Shown here: positions 22,131 to 29,316 of the stretch, piece after piece
Position numbering within the stretch: position 1 is the stretch's first letter
Layout of the letters: the number at the start of each line of letters is the position of its first letter
Source of the DNA: Massilia agri
GTDB taxonomy: Bacteria > Pseudomonadota > Gammaproteobacteria > Burkholderiales > Burkholderiaceae_D
Assembly: GCF_024753255.1 (NCBI RefSeq)
Contig: NZ_JANUHA010000028.1
Span: forward strand, 1-44,869
DNA: 44,869 bases
Direction of reading: 5' to 3'
Made by a program: the position numbers and the translations under genes
The notes under the pieces: generated by a model
The model's input: the letters and a program-made list of their open reading frames with translations, nothing else
Databases searched by the model: none
What the model was told of the DNA's origin: nothing

Positions 22131-22702
22131 GCAGGCAGGTCCGAAGGTGTGTCGATATCGCGCAGGATGCCCGGATCCGGAACAAGGATTTCCGTGACGG
22201 AATGCGCTTGCAGGAGGCGGCGCGCGCCCTGGTCGCCACCCAGGCCCAGGAGCGCTTCACGGTGGCAGGCTCCGAAGGCGACGGGGTTGCCGCGCCGGCC
22301 TTCATGCACCGGCACGGCGATGCCGGCTCCGTTCAGGACCGCGTCGCGCAGTGCGGCGAGGGTGGAATCCGCGACAAAGGGCATGTCGCCCAGCGCCACC
22401 AGCCAGCCCTCTGACACCGGCGCATGCCGCAGCGCATGCACGAGCGAAGCGCCCATGCCGGTGTCGGCGTCAGGACACACGGTGACCTCGCAGCCGAGCG
22501 CTCCCAGGATGTCCCCTACCCCGCCATCGCTTGGTGCGACGACCGCGATCACGCGCGGCAGGCAGGAAAGAAGATGGCGGGCGCTGGCCGCGACGACAGG
22601 TTCGCCGCCGGGCAGCGTTTGCAGGAGCTTGTTGCGCGCCCCCGCGGGATCGAAGCGGCGGCCCCGCCCCGCAGCCAGCAGAATGCCGGTCAGGGCCGCC
22701 AT
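22127..22702 (-). CDS. MocA-like molybdenum cofactor nucleotidyltransferase
   Basis: A 191-residue MobA/MocA-like NTP transferase: LLAAGRGRRFDPAGARNKLL is the nucleotide-binding loop, VALGDMPFV holds the metal-binding Asp, and GRRGNPVAFG plus DIDTPSDL are family-typical. MocA adds CMP to molybdopterin to form the cytosine dinucleotide cofactor used by xanthine-dehydrogenase-like enzymes. Its start is three bases after the stop of the molybdopterin subunit gene, which supports a dedicated maturation role. Confidence 0.88.
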   Translation of the reverse strand: MAALTGILLAAGRGRRFDPAGARNKLLQTLPGGEPVVAASARHLLSCLPRVIAVVAPSDGGVGDILGALGCEVTVCPDADTGMGASLVHALRHAPVSEGWLVALGDMPFVADSTLAALRDAVLNGAGIAVPVHEGRRGNPVAFGACHREALLGLGGDQGARRLLQAHSVTEILVPDPGILRDIDTPSDLPA

Positions 22703-22705
22703 GGC

Positions 22706-24919
22706 TTACGCCGACGCCAGGTCGAAAGGCAGCTTGCGCAGGCGCTTGCCGGTCAGGCGGAACACAGCGTTGGCAAAGGCCGGCGCCAGCGGCGGCAGGC
22801 CCGGTTCGCCGATGCCGGTGGGCGGATCGTTCGACGGCACGATGTGCACCTCGACCTGCGGCATCTCGTGGTGGCGCGCCACCACGTAGTCGCCGAAGTT
22901 CTGCTGCTCCACCACGCCATCCTTGAGCGTGATGGCGGCGCCCGGCAGGGTCATGCCCAGACCCATCAGCGCCGCGCCCTGGATCTGCGCCTCGATCGAG
23001 AGCGGATTCACCGGCTGGTTACAGTGCACGCCGGCGACCGCGCGGTGCAGCTTCGGTACGCCGTCGACCAGCGAGGCCTCGACCACGTAGGCGACCACCG
23101 AGCCGAAGGACTCGTGCACCGCCACGCCCCAGGCGTGTCCCTTGGCCAGCGCCTTCTTGCCGTAGCCGGACTTGCTGACCGCCAGGTCCAGGGCCGCGCG
23201 GTGGCGCGCATGCTTCTCGCCCATCAGCTTCTTGCGGTAGGCCACCGGGTCGACCTTGGCGACGTGGGCCGCCTCGTCGATCAGGGTTTCCATCACGTAG
23301 GCGGTATGGGTCGAGCCGACCGAACGCCACCACAGCACCGGCACGTTCTGCTTCACGCCCTCGACGGCGAGGTTCATCGGCAGCGCATACGGCTCGCCCA
23401 TGCCCTCGATGGTGGTGCCGTCGACGCCGTTCTTGACCATCATCGGCTCGAACAGGGTGCCCGCCATGATCGACTGGCCGACCACCTTGTGGTCCCAGGC
23501 CACGATCTCGCCCTTCGCATCGATGCCGATGTCGGCGCGGTGCACATAGGAGGGACGGTAGTAGCCGCCGCGGATATCGTCCTCGCGGCTCCACACGACC
23601 TTCACGGGACCGGCGTGGCCGGCGGCTCGATAGGCCTTGGCGATGCGCACGGCGTCGCCGATCCAGTCCGACGACGGCACCGCGCGCCGGCCGAAGCCGC
23701 CGCCGGCCATCATGGTGTTGATCGTGACCTGCTCGGGTTTCAGGCCCAGCAGCGTAGCTGCCACCTGCTGGTCCACGGTCTGGAACTGGGTGCCGGCCCA
23801 GATCGTGCATGCATCGCCCTTCAGGTCGACCACGCAGTTGAGCGGCTCCATCGGCGCATGCGCCAGGTAGGGGAATTCATACACGGCCGAGATGCGGTGC
23901 GGCGCGCCGGCCAGTGTCGAGACGTCGGCCCGGCGCGCGACAGCGCCGCCCGGCGCCTTGGCCAGCTCGCGGTAGCGCGCCAGCTGGGCCTCGCTGCTCA
24001 CCTTCTCGACCTCACCCGTATTCCACTCGGCGTTCAGGGCGTCGCGGCCCTGCTTGGCCGGCCAGTAGCCCTTTGCGAACACGGCCACGCCACGCGCGCC
24101 GCGGTCCAGGTCCACTTCCAGCACGGCGAGCACGCCTTTCACTGCGCGCGCGGCTGCGGCATCGAACTTCGCCACCTTGGCGCCGAACACCGGCGGGCGC
24201 GCCACCACGACGGTGACGGTATTTTCCGGCTTGAAGTCGATGCCGAACTGCTGGCGGCCGCTCGACTTGGCGCGCGCATCGATGCGGCGCATCGGTTTGC
24301 CGATGTAGCGGAAGGCTTTCGGCTCCTTGAGCACGACGGTGGCCGGCACCGGCTGCTTCATCGCAGCGTCGGCCAGCGAGCCGTAGCTGGCCTTCTGGCC
24401 GGCCGGGCCGAATACGACGCCCTTCTCGGTCCGGCACTGGCCTGGCGCCACCTTCCACTGCTCGGCGGCGGCCGCCACCAGCATGGCGCGGGCGCGGGCG
24501 CCGATCTCGCGGTACTGGTTGAAGCCGCGCGCGATGCTGCCCGAACCGCCGGTGATCTGGATGCCGAAGGCCGGGTCTTTATAGATGTCGCCGGCCGGCG
24601 CCAGCTCGCCGCGCATCTGCGACCAGTCGGCGTCGAGTTCCTCGGCGATCAGCATCGGCAGCGAGGTGTGCACGCCCTGCCCGAATTCCAGGCGGTTGAC
24701 GATCACGGTGACGGTATTGTCCGGCGCAATGCGCAGGAAAGCGTTGGGGGCGTAGACCTTGGCCTCCTGGGCCTGGGCGAAGCGGTTGGCGCCAGGGACG
24801 ACGAAGCCCAGCACCAGGCCGCTGGTGGCCAGCGCGCCGGTCTTCAGGAAGCCGCGGCGCGACAGGCCGCTGCCGATGGCGCGGGCGGCTGCCGCGCGGT
24901 CGATCCAGTCGATGTGCAT
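22706..24919 (-). CDS. Molybdopterin-binding subunit of aldehyde/isoquinoline oxidoreductase-like enzyme
   Basis: A 737-residue large subunit of the xanthine oxidase superfamily. It starts with a Tat signal (SRRGFLKTGALATSGLVLGF, about 20-39), so the folded, cofactor-loaded enzyme is exported. Later blocks include the cofactor-binding GGGFGRRAVPSSDW, PVLWWRSVGSTHTAYVMETLIDE and the C-terminal active-site segment PPTGIGEPGLPPLAPAFANAVFRLTGKR with the base Glu. It lacks the FAD subunit, as in the two-subunit IorAB-type enzymes. The substrate (aldehyde or N-heterocycle) cannot be told. The 2Fe-2S subunit gene lies ten bases upstream and mocA-like gene downstream. GAAGGAG precedes the ATG. Confidence 0.92.
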   Translation of the reverse strand: MHIDWIDRAAAARAIGSGLSRRGFLKTGALATSGLVLGFVVPGANRFAQAQEAKVYAPNAFLRIAPDNTVTVIVNRLEFGQGVHTSLPMLIAEELDADWSQMRGELAPAGDIYKDPAFGIQITGGSGSIARGFNQYREIGARARAMLVAAAAEQWKVAPGQCRTEKGVVFGPAGQKASYGSLADAAMKQPVPATVVLKEPKAFRYIGKPMRRIDARAKSSGRQQFGIDFKPENTVTVVVARPPVFGAKVAKFDAAAARAVKGVLAVLEVDLDRGARGVAVFAKGYWPAKQGRDALNAEWNTGEVEKVSSEAQLARYRELAKAPGGAVARRADVSTLAGAPHRISAVYEFPYLAHAPMEPLNCVVDLKGDACTIWAGTQFQTVDQQVAATLLGLKPEQVTINTMMAGGGFGRRAVPSSDWIGDAVRIAKAYRAAGHAGPVKVVWSREDDIRGGYYRPSYVHRADIGIDAKGEIVAWDHKVVGQSIMAGTLFEPMMVKNGVDGTTIEGMGEPYALPMNLAVEGVKQNVPVLWWRSVGSTHTAYVMETLIDEAAHVAKVDPVAYRKKLMGEKHARHRAALDLAVSKSGYGKKALAKGHAWGVAVHESFGSVVAYVVEASLVDGVPKLHRAVAGVHCNQPVNPLSIEAQIQGAALMGLGMTLPGAAITLKDGVVEQQNFGDYVVARHHEMPQVEVHIVPSNDPPTGIGEPGLPPLAPAFANAVFRLTGKRLRKLPFDLASA

Positions 24920-24929
24920 GGCTTCTCCT

Positions 24930-25388
24930 TCAGGCCAGGGTCTTGGCGGCATCCTTGATGGCCGCGCGGATCCGTTGATAGGTGCCGCAGCGGCAGATAT
25001 TGCCGCTCATCGCATTGTCGATGTCGGCGTCGCTCGGACGCTTGTTGGTGCGCAGCAGGACGACGGCGCTCATCACCTGGCCGCTCTGGCAGTAGCCGCA
25101 TTGCGGCACGTCGTGCTTGACCCAGGCGTCCTGCACCGCCTTGCCGACGCTGTCGTTTTCCATCGCTTCGATGGTGGTGATCTTCATCCCCTGCGCGCTT
25201 GAAATCGGCGTGATGCAGGAGCGGATCGGATTGCCGTCCAGGTGCACGGTGCAGGCGCCGCACAGGGCCGCGCCGCAACCGAACTTGGTGCCGGTCATGT
25301 TGAGGTTGTCGCGCAGCGCCCAGAGGATGGGCGTGGAAGGATCGGCGTCGACCTGCAGGTCGCGCCCGTTGATGTTCAAGGTCACCAT
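24930..25388 (-). CDS. 2Fe-2S-binding subunit of molybdenum hydroxylase
   Basis: A 152-residue small subunit with two [2Fe-2S] clusters. The plant-type ferredoxin cluster ligands are GCGAALCGACTVHLDG and the later Cys of SCITP; the second cluster has CGYCQSGQVM and CRCGTYQRIR. It transfers electrons from the molybdenum centre of the partner subunit. It has no signal peptide of its own; export is expected with the Tat-signalled partner. Confidence 0.94.
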   Translation of the reverse strand: MVTLNINGRDLQVDADPSTPILWALRDNLNMTGTKFGCGAALCGACTVHLDGNPIRSCITPISSAQGMKITTIEAMENDSVGKAVQDAWVKHDVPQCGYCQSGQVMSAVVLLRTNKRPSDADIDNAMSGNICRCGTYQRIRAAIKDAAKTLA

Positions 25389-25428
25389 GTGCTACCCCTA
25401 GTGTGGACTACGTCACGTTCTTGTTTTT

Positions 25429-25529
25429 GTAGGGTGGTCGGCTCTGCCGACCGCGCGTTCAACTCACGGATGCGCAGTGGTGACGCATTCTTTAGCTGAA
25501 CGCGCGGACGGCGAAGCCGTCCACCCTAC
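25429..25529. repeat. 101-bp imperfect inverted repeat (MITE/REP-like element)
   Basis: Outer arms GTAGGGTGG (25429-25437) and CCACCCTAC (25521-25529) are exact inverse copies. Inside are two small hairpins, GGTCGGC-tct-GCCGACC and GGACGGC-gaa-GCCGTCC, then GCGCGTTCA and TGAACGCGC arms. The transcript could fold into a clover-like structure. The layout resembles short repeated intergenic elements; no second copy is seen in the window. The right arm supplies the TAG stop of dsbC. Confidence 0.75.
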
Positions 25530-26242
25530 TTGAGACTTTGCAGCTTGGCTTCCAGCGTCTTCAGGTCGACCGCGCCGGGAATGCGCGAGCCGTCGGTGAA
25601 GAAGATCGCCGGCGTGCCCTGGATCTTGAGTTTCTGGCCGAGGGCGACGATCTTGTCGTTCGGCGTTTCGCAGGCGGCCGGCGCGCTCGGCGGCAGCTTG
25701 CCGTTGATCATCCAGTCGTCCCAGGCCTTCACGCGGTCCGGCGCGCACCAGATGTTCTTCGACTTCGTGAAGGAATCCTCGGAGAGGATGTTGTACATGA
25801 AGGTGTAGATGGTGACGTTGTCCAGTTCCTTCAGCGTGGTCTGGCGCAGGCGCTTGCAGTAGCCGCAGTTCGGGTCTTCGAACACGGCGATGGTGCGCTT
25901 GCCGTCGCCCTTGACCTGCTTGAGGGCCATCTCCAGCGGCAGTTCCGAGAACTTGATCTTGTTGATTTCGTCAATGCGGGCGCGGGTCAGGTCGGTCGAG
26001 GTCTTGGTGTCGTAGACGTGGCCGATGAACAGGTAGTCGCCCTTCTTGTCGGTGTACAGGATGTCGCCGGCCACGCGCACCTCGTACAGGCCGCCGTAGG
26101 GCGTTTCGCGGACCGATTCGATCTTGGCGCCGCCCAGCTTCGGTTCGAGCGCCTTCTTGATGGTGGCTTCGGTGTTCTGCGCCTCGACGCAGGATGCGAG
26201 CAGGCCCGTCGCCAGCAGGACGGCGACCTTGGTTTTCAACAT
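25526..26242 (-). CDS. dsbC: Thiol:disulfide interchange protein DsbC
   Basis: A 238-residue periplasmic disulfide isomerase. An N-terminal dimerisation region (about 25-85) precedes a thioredoxin fold with active site CGYC in VFEDPNCGYCKRLRQ and the cis-proline in IQGTPAIFFTDG; a further Cys pair, NIWCAPDRV and PAACETP, may form the structural disulfide. The signal segment ends LASC, which fits a lipobox, so it may be a lipoprotein unlike E. coli DsbC. The last codon is followed by TAG contributed by the inverted repeat, so the original C-terminus may have been altered. Confidence 0.92.
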   Translation of the reverse strand: MLKTKVAVLLATGLLASCVEAQNTEATIKKALEPKLGGAKIESVRETPYGGLYEVRVAGDILYTDKKGDYLFIGHVYDTKTSTDLTRARIDEINKIKFSELPLEMALKQVKGDGKRTIAVFEDPNCGYCKRLRQTTLKELDNVTIYTFMYNILSEDSFTKSKNIWCAPDRVKAWDDWMINGKLPPSAPAACETPNDKIVALGQKLKIQGTPAIFFTDGSRIPGAVDLKTLEAKLQSLK

Positions 26243-26259
26243 GGTGTGTTCCTTGAGGG

Positions 26260-27477
26260 TTACTTGCCCATCGCGTGCGCCATCAGGCGACGCTTAACCA
26301 TAGGCAATTTATCGAGCAAGTTTAATCCGAAATTGCGGACAACGCGTACGGGTTCGAGGTTGGCGCCGAACAAACGTTCGAGACCATCGGTTGCCCATTG
26401 CATGAGCAGCACGTCTTCCTTGCGCTTGCGGGCATAGCGCGCCAGCACCCGCTCGTCGGCGATGCCGCGCCGGTCTTCGCGCTCGCGCAGCACTTGCAGC
26501 AGGTCGTGGATGTCGCCGAAGCCCAGGTTCATGCCGTGGCCGGCCAGCGGATGCACGGCGTGGGCGGCGTCGCCCACCAGGGCCACGCGCGGCGCCACCA
26601 GGGAGTGCGGACGCACCAGCGCCAGCGGCACGGCCTTGACGGCGTCCGGCTGCAGGGGGCGCAGGGCGCCCAGCTTTTCGTCGGCGTACTCGCCGAGACG
26701 GATCGCCAGTTCGCCGAGCGACTCGTCCATGAGGGTGTCGGCCAGGGTTTCGGGCGCCGACCAGACCAGCGAAACCTGCTTGCCCGGCAGCGGCAGCAGC
26801 GCGATGATGCCGTCGGCGCAGGTGAACCACTGGTAGGCCACGCCGTGGTGCGGCTTCTCGCAGGCGAAATTGGTGACGATGGCGCGCTGGTGGTACATGC
26901 GGTAGTCGACCCCGATGTCGCACTGGCCGCGCACCCAGGATTCGCGCCCGTCCGCCCCGACTACCAGCTCGCAGGCGATCTTCCTGCCGTCTTCGAGCAC
27001 GATGCCCGCCCCCGCTTCGCTGCACGTGAGGTCCACCGCGCAGCCGGAGACGATCTGCACGTTCGCCGCGAACTTCAGGGCCGCGTCCAGGGCGCCGTTC
27101 AGGTTGCTGTCCTCGACGATCCAGGCCAGGGTGCCGACGTGGGCGCCGAAGGCGTCGAAGCCGAGGTTGCCGCCCTGCTGGCCGTCGCCATGGATGTCCA
27201 TCGCGTCGACCGCCTGCACCCGCGCCAGGTCGAGCGCGCCCCAGACCTTGAGCCCGGCCAGCAGGTCGTGCGCCGTGTGGTTCAGGGCATAGACCCGCAC
27301 GTCCCAGGGCTTTTCCGCGGCCGAGGCCGTGGGAGCCTCCGGCGCCGGGCGCGAGGGCGGCACCAGCAGGGTGACGCTGTACCCCGACTGGGCGAAACCG
27401 AGGGCGGCGGTCTTGGCGATGGCGCCATTGCCGACGATGCAGACGTCGCTGCGGTGCTGGGCGGTGGTGGTAGTCAT
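26260..27477 (-). CDS. UbiH/UbiF family FAD-dependent hydroxylase
   Basis: A 405-residue flavoprotein of ubiquinone-ring hydroxylases. FAD signatures: VCIVGNGAIAKTAALGFAQSGYSVTLL (Rossmann), VVGADGRESWVRG (DG motif) and ALVGDAAHAVHPLAGHGMNLGFGDIHDLL (GD motif). It likely adds a hydroxyl group to an octaprenylphenol intermediate; which ring position cannot be deduced. The ATG at 27477 is preferred over 27486. It lies 17 bases upstream of dsbC on the same strand. Confidence 0.92.
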   Translation of the reverse strand: MTTTTAQHRSDVCIVGNGAIAKTAALGFAQSGYSVTLLVPPSRPAPEAPTASAAEKPWDVRVYALNHTAHDLLAGLKVWGALDLARVQAVDAMDIHGDGQQGGNLGFDAFGAHVGTLAWIVEDSNLNGALDAALKFAANVQIVSGCAVDLTCSEAGAGIVLEDGRKIACELVVGADGRESWVRGQCDIGVDYRMYHQRAIVTNFACEKPHHGVAYQWFTCADGIIALLPLPGKQVSLVWSAPETLADTLMDESLGELAIRLGEYADEKLGALRPLQPDAVKAVPLALVRPHSLVAPRVALVGDAAHAVHPLAGHGMNLGFGDIHDLLQVLREREDRRGIADERVLARYARKRKEDVLLMQWATDGLERLFGANLEPVRVVRNFGLNLLDKLPMVKRRLMAHAMGK

Positions 27478-27566
27478 GAAACACATTATAGCGAGATGCC
27501 AACAGCGCGCTCGGGCGTTGTGGGGCCGCGCGCGGGGGGCCGTGGGAACAGGATTCCGCCAGGGGC

Positions 27567-27595
27567 TTGCGCAGATGAAAATCGCTGGCTATAAT
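27567..27595 (+). promoter_or_regulatory. Promoter of tRNA-Phe
   Basis: TTGCGC (27567-27572) and the perfect -10 TATAAT (27590-27595) are separated by 17 bases, with the tRNA beginning 12 bases later. Confidence 0.8.
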
Positions 27596-27607
27596 CATGC
27601 CTCTCTT

Positions 27608-27683
27608 GGCCTGGTAGCTCAGTTGGTAGAGCAGAGGATTGAAAATCCTTGTGTCGGTGGTTCGATTCCGCCCCGGGCCACCA
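27608..27683 (+). tRNA. tRNA-Phe (GAA)
   Basis: A 76-base tRNA. Acceptor arms GGCCTGG and CCGGGCC pair (one T-G), with D arm GCTC...GAGC, anticodon stem GAGGA/TCCTT (with TTGAAAA loop; anticodon GAA at 27641-27643), T arm GGTGG-TTCGATT-CCGCC, discriminator A and an encoded CCA (27681-27683). Confidence 0.97.
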
Positions 27684-27693
27684 AGAATTCGCA

Positions 27694-27718
27694 AACGCCA
27701 CCTTTGGGTGGCGTTTTT
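27694..27718 (+). terminator. Intrinsic terminator after tRNA-Phe
   Basis: AACGCCACC (27694-27702) pairs perfectly with GGTGGCGTT (27707-27715) across a four-base loop and runs into a TTTTT tract, 10 bases after the tRNA. Confidence 0.93.
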
Positions 27719-28058
27719 GTTTTCAGTCCCCGCCTGTCAGAGCGTTGAGACATTTGTTGCCCCCTGAAGGACTCCAAGTGTCAGCTTTTCCGACGCAACT
27801 CCATCCGCCTACCTGCCCCGTTATGATGCAGCGCCGCAGCAGCAGGAGCAGTCACACCTTCGCCACTTTTTTACTCTATCCACCGTATTGCAGCATTTCT
27901 TCGTGGAATCCTCATCGTATTGACACTGCGCCCGTTTCTGCACATTCATGGTGCAAAATATAATTGTTTGTCCAGCTTTTGTCGGATAGTTTTACATTCA
28001 TCTGTATTTCTTTTGTAAGAGGTCAACATTTCTTCGCTAAATCAAGTACCTAGAGAGC

Positions 28059-28074
28059 TGGCACGTTAAATGCC
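28059..28074 (+). promoter_or_regulatory. Sigma-54 (RpoN) promoter of the PEP-CTERM gene
   Basis: TGGCACGTTAAATGCC matches the -24/-12 consensus TGGCACR-N4-TTGC in 10 of 11 fixed positions with correct GG/GC spacing. PEP-CTERM genes in exosortase-bearing proteobacteria are often preceded by such promoters and controlled by PrsK/PrsR; those regulators are not in the window. Confidence 0.7.
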
Positions 28075-28170
28075 TAACAGATGTATCGGCTGGAGACATG
28101 TAGCCGCTAAGCTCGGGCGGTTCGCCACAAGCGCCCCTGCCCCACTGCCCAACTCTATGGAGCGTACTCG

Positions 28171-28809
28171 ATGATAAAGAAAGCACTAGCTGCACTGGTA
28201 ATGTCGGGAATGATGGCGTCGGCCCAGGCCGGCTTCCTTGTCAAGGAAGGTTTCGACGATGTGAGCACCCTCGCCGGCAAGGGATGGGTGATGAACAACG
28301 CCAGCACGCCACCTGGGTCGATCGGCTGGTTCCAGGGCGACGAGTCCCAGTTCCGCGCATTGAGCGGTGCGCCCAACAGCTATATCGCCGCGAATTTCAA
28401 CAGCGCCGAGATGGGCGGGAGCCTCGACAACTGGCTGATCACCCCCGAGTTCTCCCTCGCCGAAGGTGTCATCGTCTCGTTCTGGATGCGCGCTGCCGCG
28501 GCCGACGGCTACAGCGACCAGGTCTCATTCGGCTTCAGCGACGGCAGCACCGACCTCTCGGCATTCGTCATGATGGCGCCGACGACCGTCTCTACCGACG
28601 GCTGGGTGCACTACCAGGCGCGCATCGAGAAAGGCGCCATCTCCGGCAACGCCCGCTTCGCCCTGCAATACACGGGTGAAGCGGACCTCTCCAACTACAT
28701 CGGCCTGGACCGCTTCGCGGTCAGCGAGATTCCGGAACCGTCGAGCATGCTGATCCTGGGCGCCGGCGCCATGGGCCTGGTCGCGGCGCGCCGCCGCAAG
28801 CGCGGCTGA
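28171..28809 (+). CDS. PEP-CTERM sorting-domain protein (choice-of-anchor J-like)
   Basis: A 212-residue exported protein. Signal peptide residues 1-20 (ASAQA cut), a beta-sandwich-like domain that begins FLVKEGFDDVSTLAGKGWVMNNAS and contains LDNWLITPEFSLAEG (choice-of-anchor J pattern), and a C-terminal PEP-CTERM tag IPEPSSMLILGAGAMGLVAA with a terminal Arg cluster. Exosortase would cleave the tag and release or anchor the protein in the envelope or exopolysaccharide. No exosortase gene is in the window. It is preceded by a sigma-54 promoter. Confidence 0.9.
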   Translation: MIKKALAALVMSGMMASAQAGFLVKEGFDDVSTLAGKGWVMNNASTPPGSIGWFQGDESQFRALSGAPNSYIAANFNSAEMGGSLDNWLITPEFSLAEGVIVSFWMRAAAADGYSDQVSFGFSDGSTDLSAFVMMAPTTVSTDGWVHYQARIEKGAISGNARFALQYTGEADLSNYIGLDRFAVSEIPEPSSMLILGAGAMGLVAARRRKRG

Positions 28810-28885
28810 CCGAGTCGCGCCGTTTCGCCATCCGGAGCGCGCCTTGACCCGCGCGCCTCACCGAACCCGATACCAGGAGAATCCC

Positions 28886-29314
28886 ATGTCCCAGAAACAC
28901 CCTTCCGGCCAGCGCCTGCTGTGCGCCGCCGGCATCACCCTGGCCCTGCTGGGCCTGAGCATGCAGGGCGCCAGCGCCCAGGATGCGGCCCCGCAGGCCG
29001 CGGAATCGCTGACCGTCGTCAAGGATCCGGAAACCGGCAAGCTGCGCGCGCCGACCGCCGCCGAAGCGGCGGCGCTGCAGGCGCAGGCCGCCTCGGCCAG
29101 GAGCATGATGCGCGTGGCGCCCCAGAAGCCGCTGAGCAAGGTCCACCGCAGCGGCCTGCGCGGCTTTCGCGTGACCGACGAGATGATGTCCCAGTCCGTC
29201 GCGGTGCGCAAAGCCGACGGTAGCATCGAACGCCAGTGCTTCGACTCGCATGGCGCCGGCGCCGAAGCCGTCGCCAAAGGTCACGTTCACACCAACCAGG
29301 CCGTCACGGAGTAA
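28886..29314 (+). CDS. Secreted small protein downstream of PEP-CTERM gene
   Basis: A 142-residue exported protein. The signal peptide ends near residue 32 (MQGASA). The mature part carries VVKDPETGKLRAPTAAEAAAL, a segment typical of proteins annotated 'post-PEP-CTERM-1 domain', and ends with SIERQCFDSHGAGAEAVAKGHV. The ATG at 28886 has GGAG upstream. Its function is not known to me. It sits between the PEP-CTERM protein and the PA-domain metalloprotease, whose start is two bases past its stop. Confidence 0.75.
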   Translation: MSQKHPSGQRLLCAAGITLALLGLSMQGASAQDAAPQAAESLTVVKDPETGKLRAPTAAEAAALQAQAASARSMMRVAPQKPLSKVHRSGLRGFRVTDEMMSQSVAVRKADGSIERQCFDSHGAGAEAVAKGHVHTNQAVTE

Positions 29315-29316
29315 CC

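Larger units (their letters stand above)
27684..28170. other. Intergenic region between tRNA-Phe and PEP-CTERM gene
   Basis: Nearly 490 bases without a convincing ORF. It holds the tRNA terminator (27694-27718) and, from about 27950 on, an AT-richer stretch with a sigma-54-type promoter (28059-28074). A possible imperfect palindrome TGTCGGATAGTTTTACA near 27979-27995 might be an activator site upstream of the sigma-54 promoter. Confidence 0.6.

Noticed and set aside
22424..24958. 844-codon plus-strand ORF opposite the molybdopterin subunit gene
   Set aside because: It is the antisense frame of a recognisable gene in GC-rich DNA; the translation is low-complexity (His/Arg/Gly-rich) with no domain.
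25429..25529. Insertion sequence at the dsbC end
   Set aside because: It has terminal inverted arms but no room for a transposase, so it was listed as a short repeat instead.
27608..28170. Possible integration site (att) at tRNA-Phe
   Set aside because: No direct repeat of the tRNA 3' end and no integrase gene were found downstream in the window.
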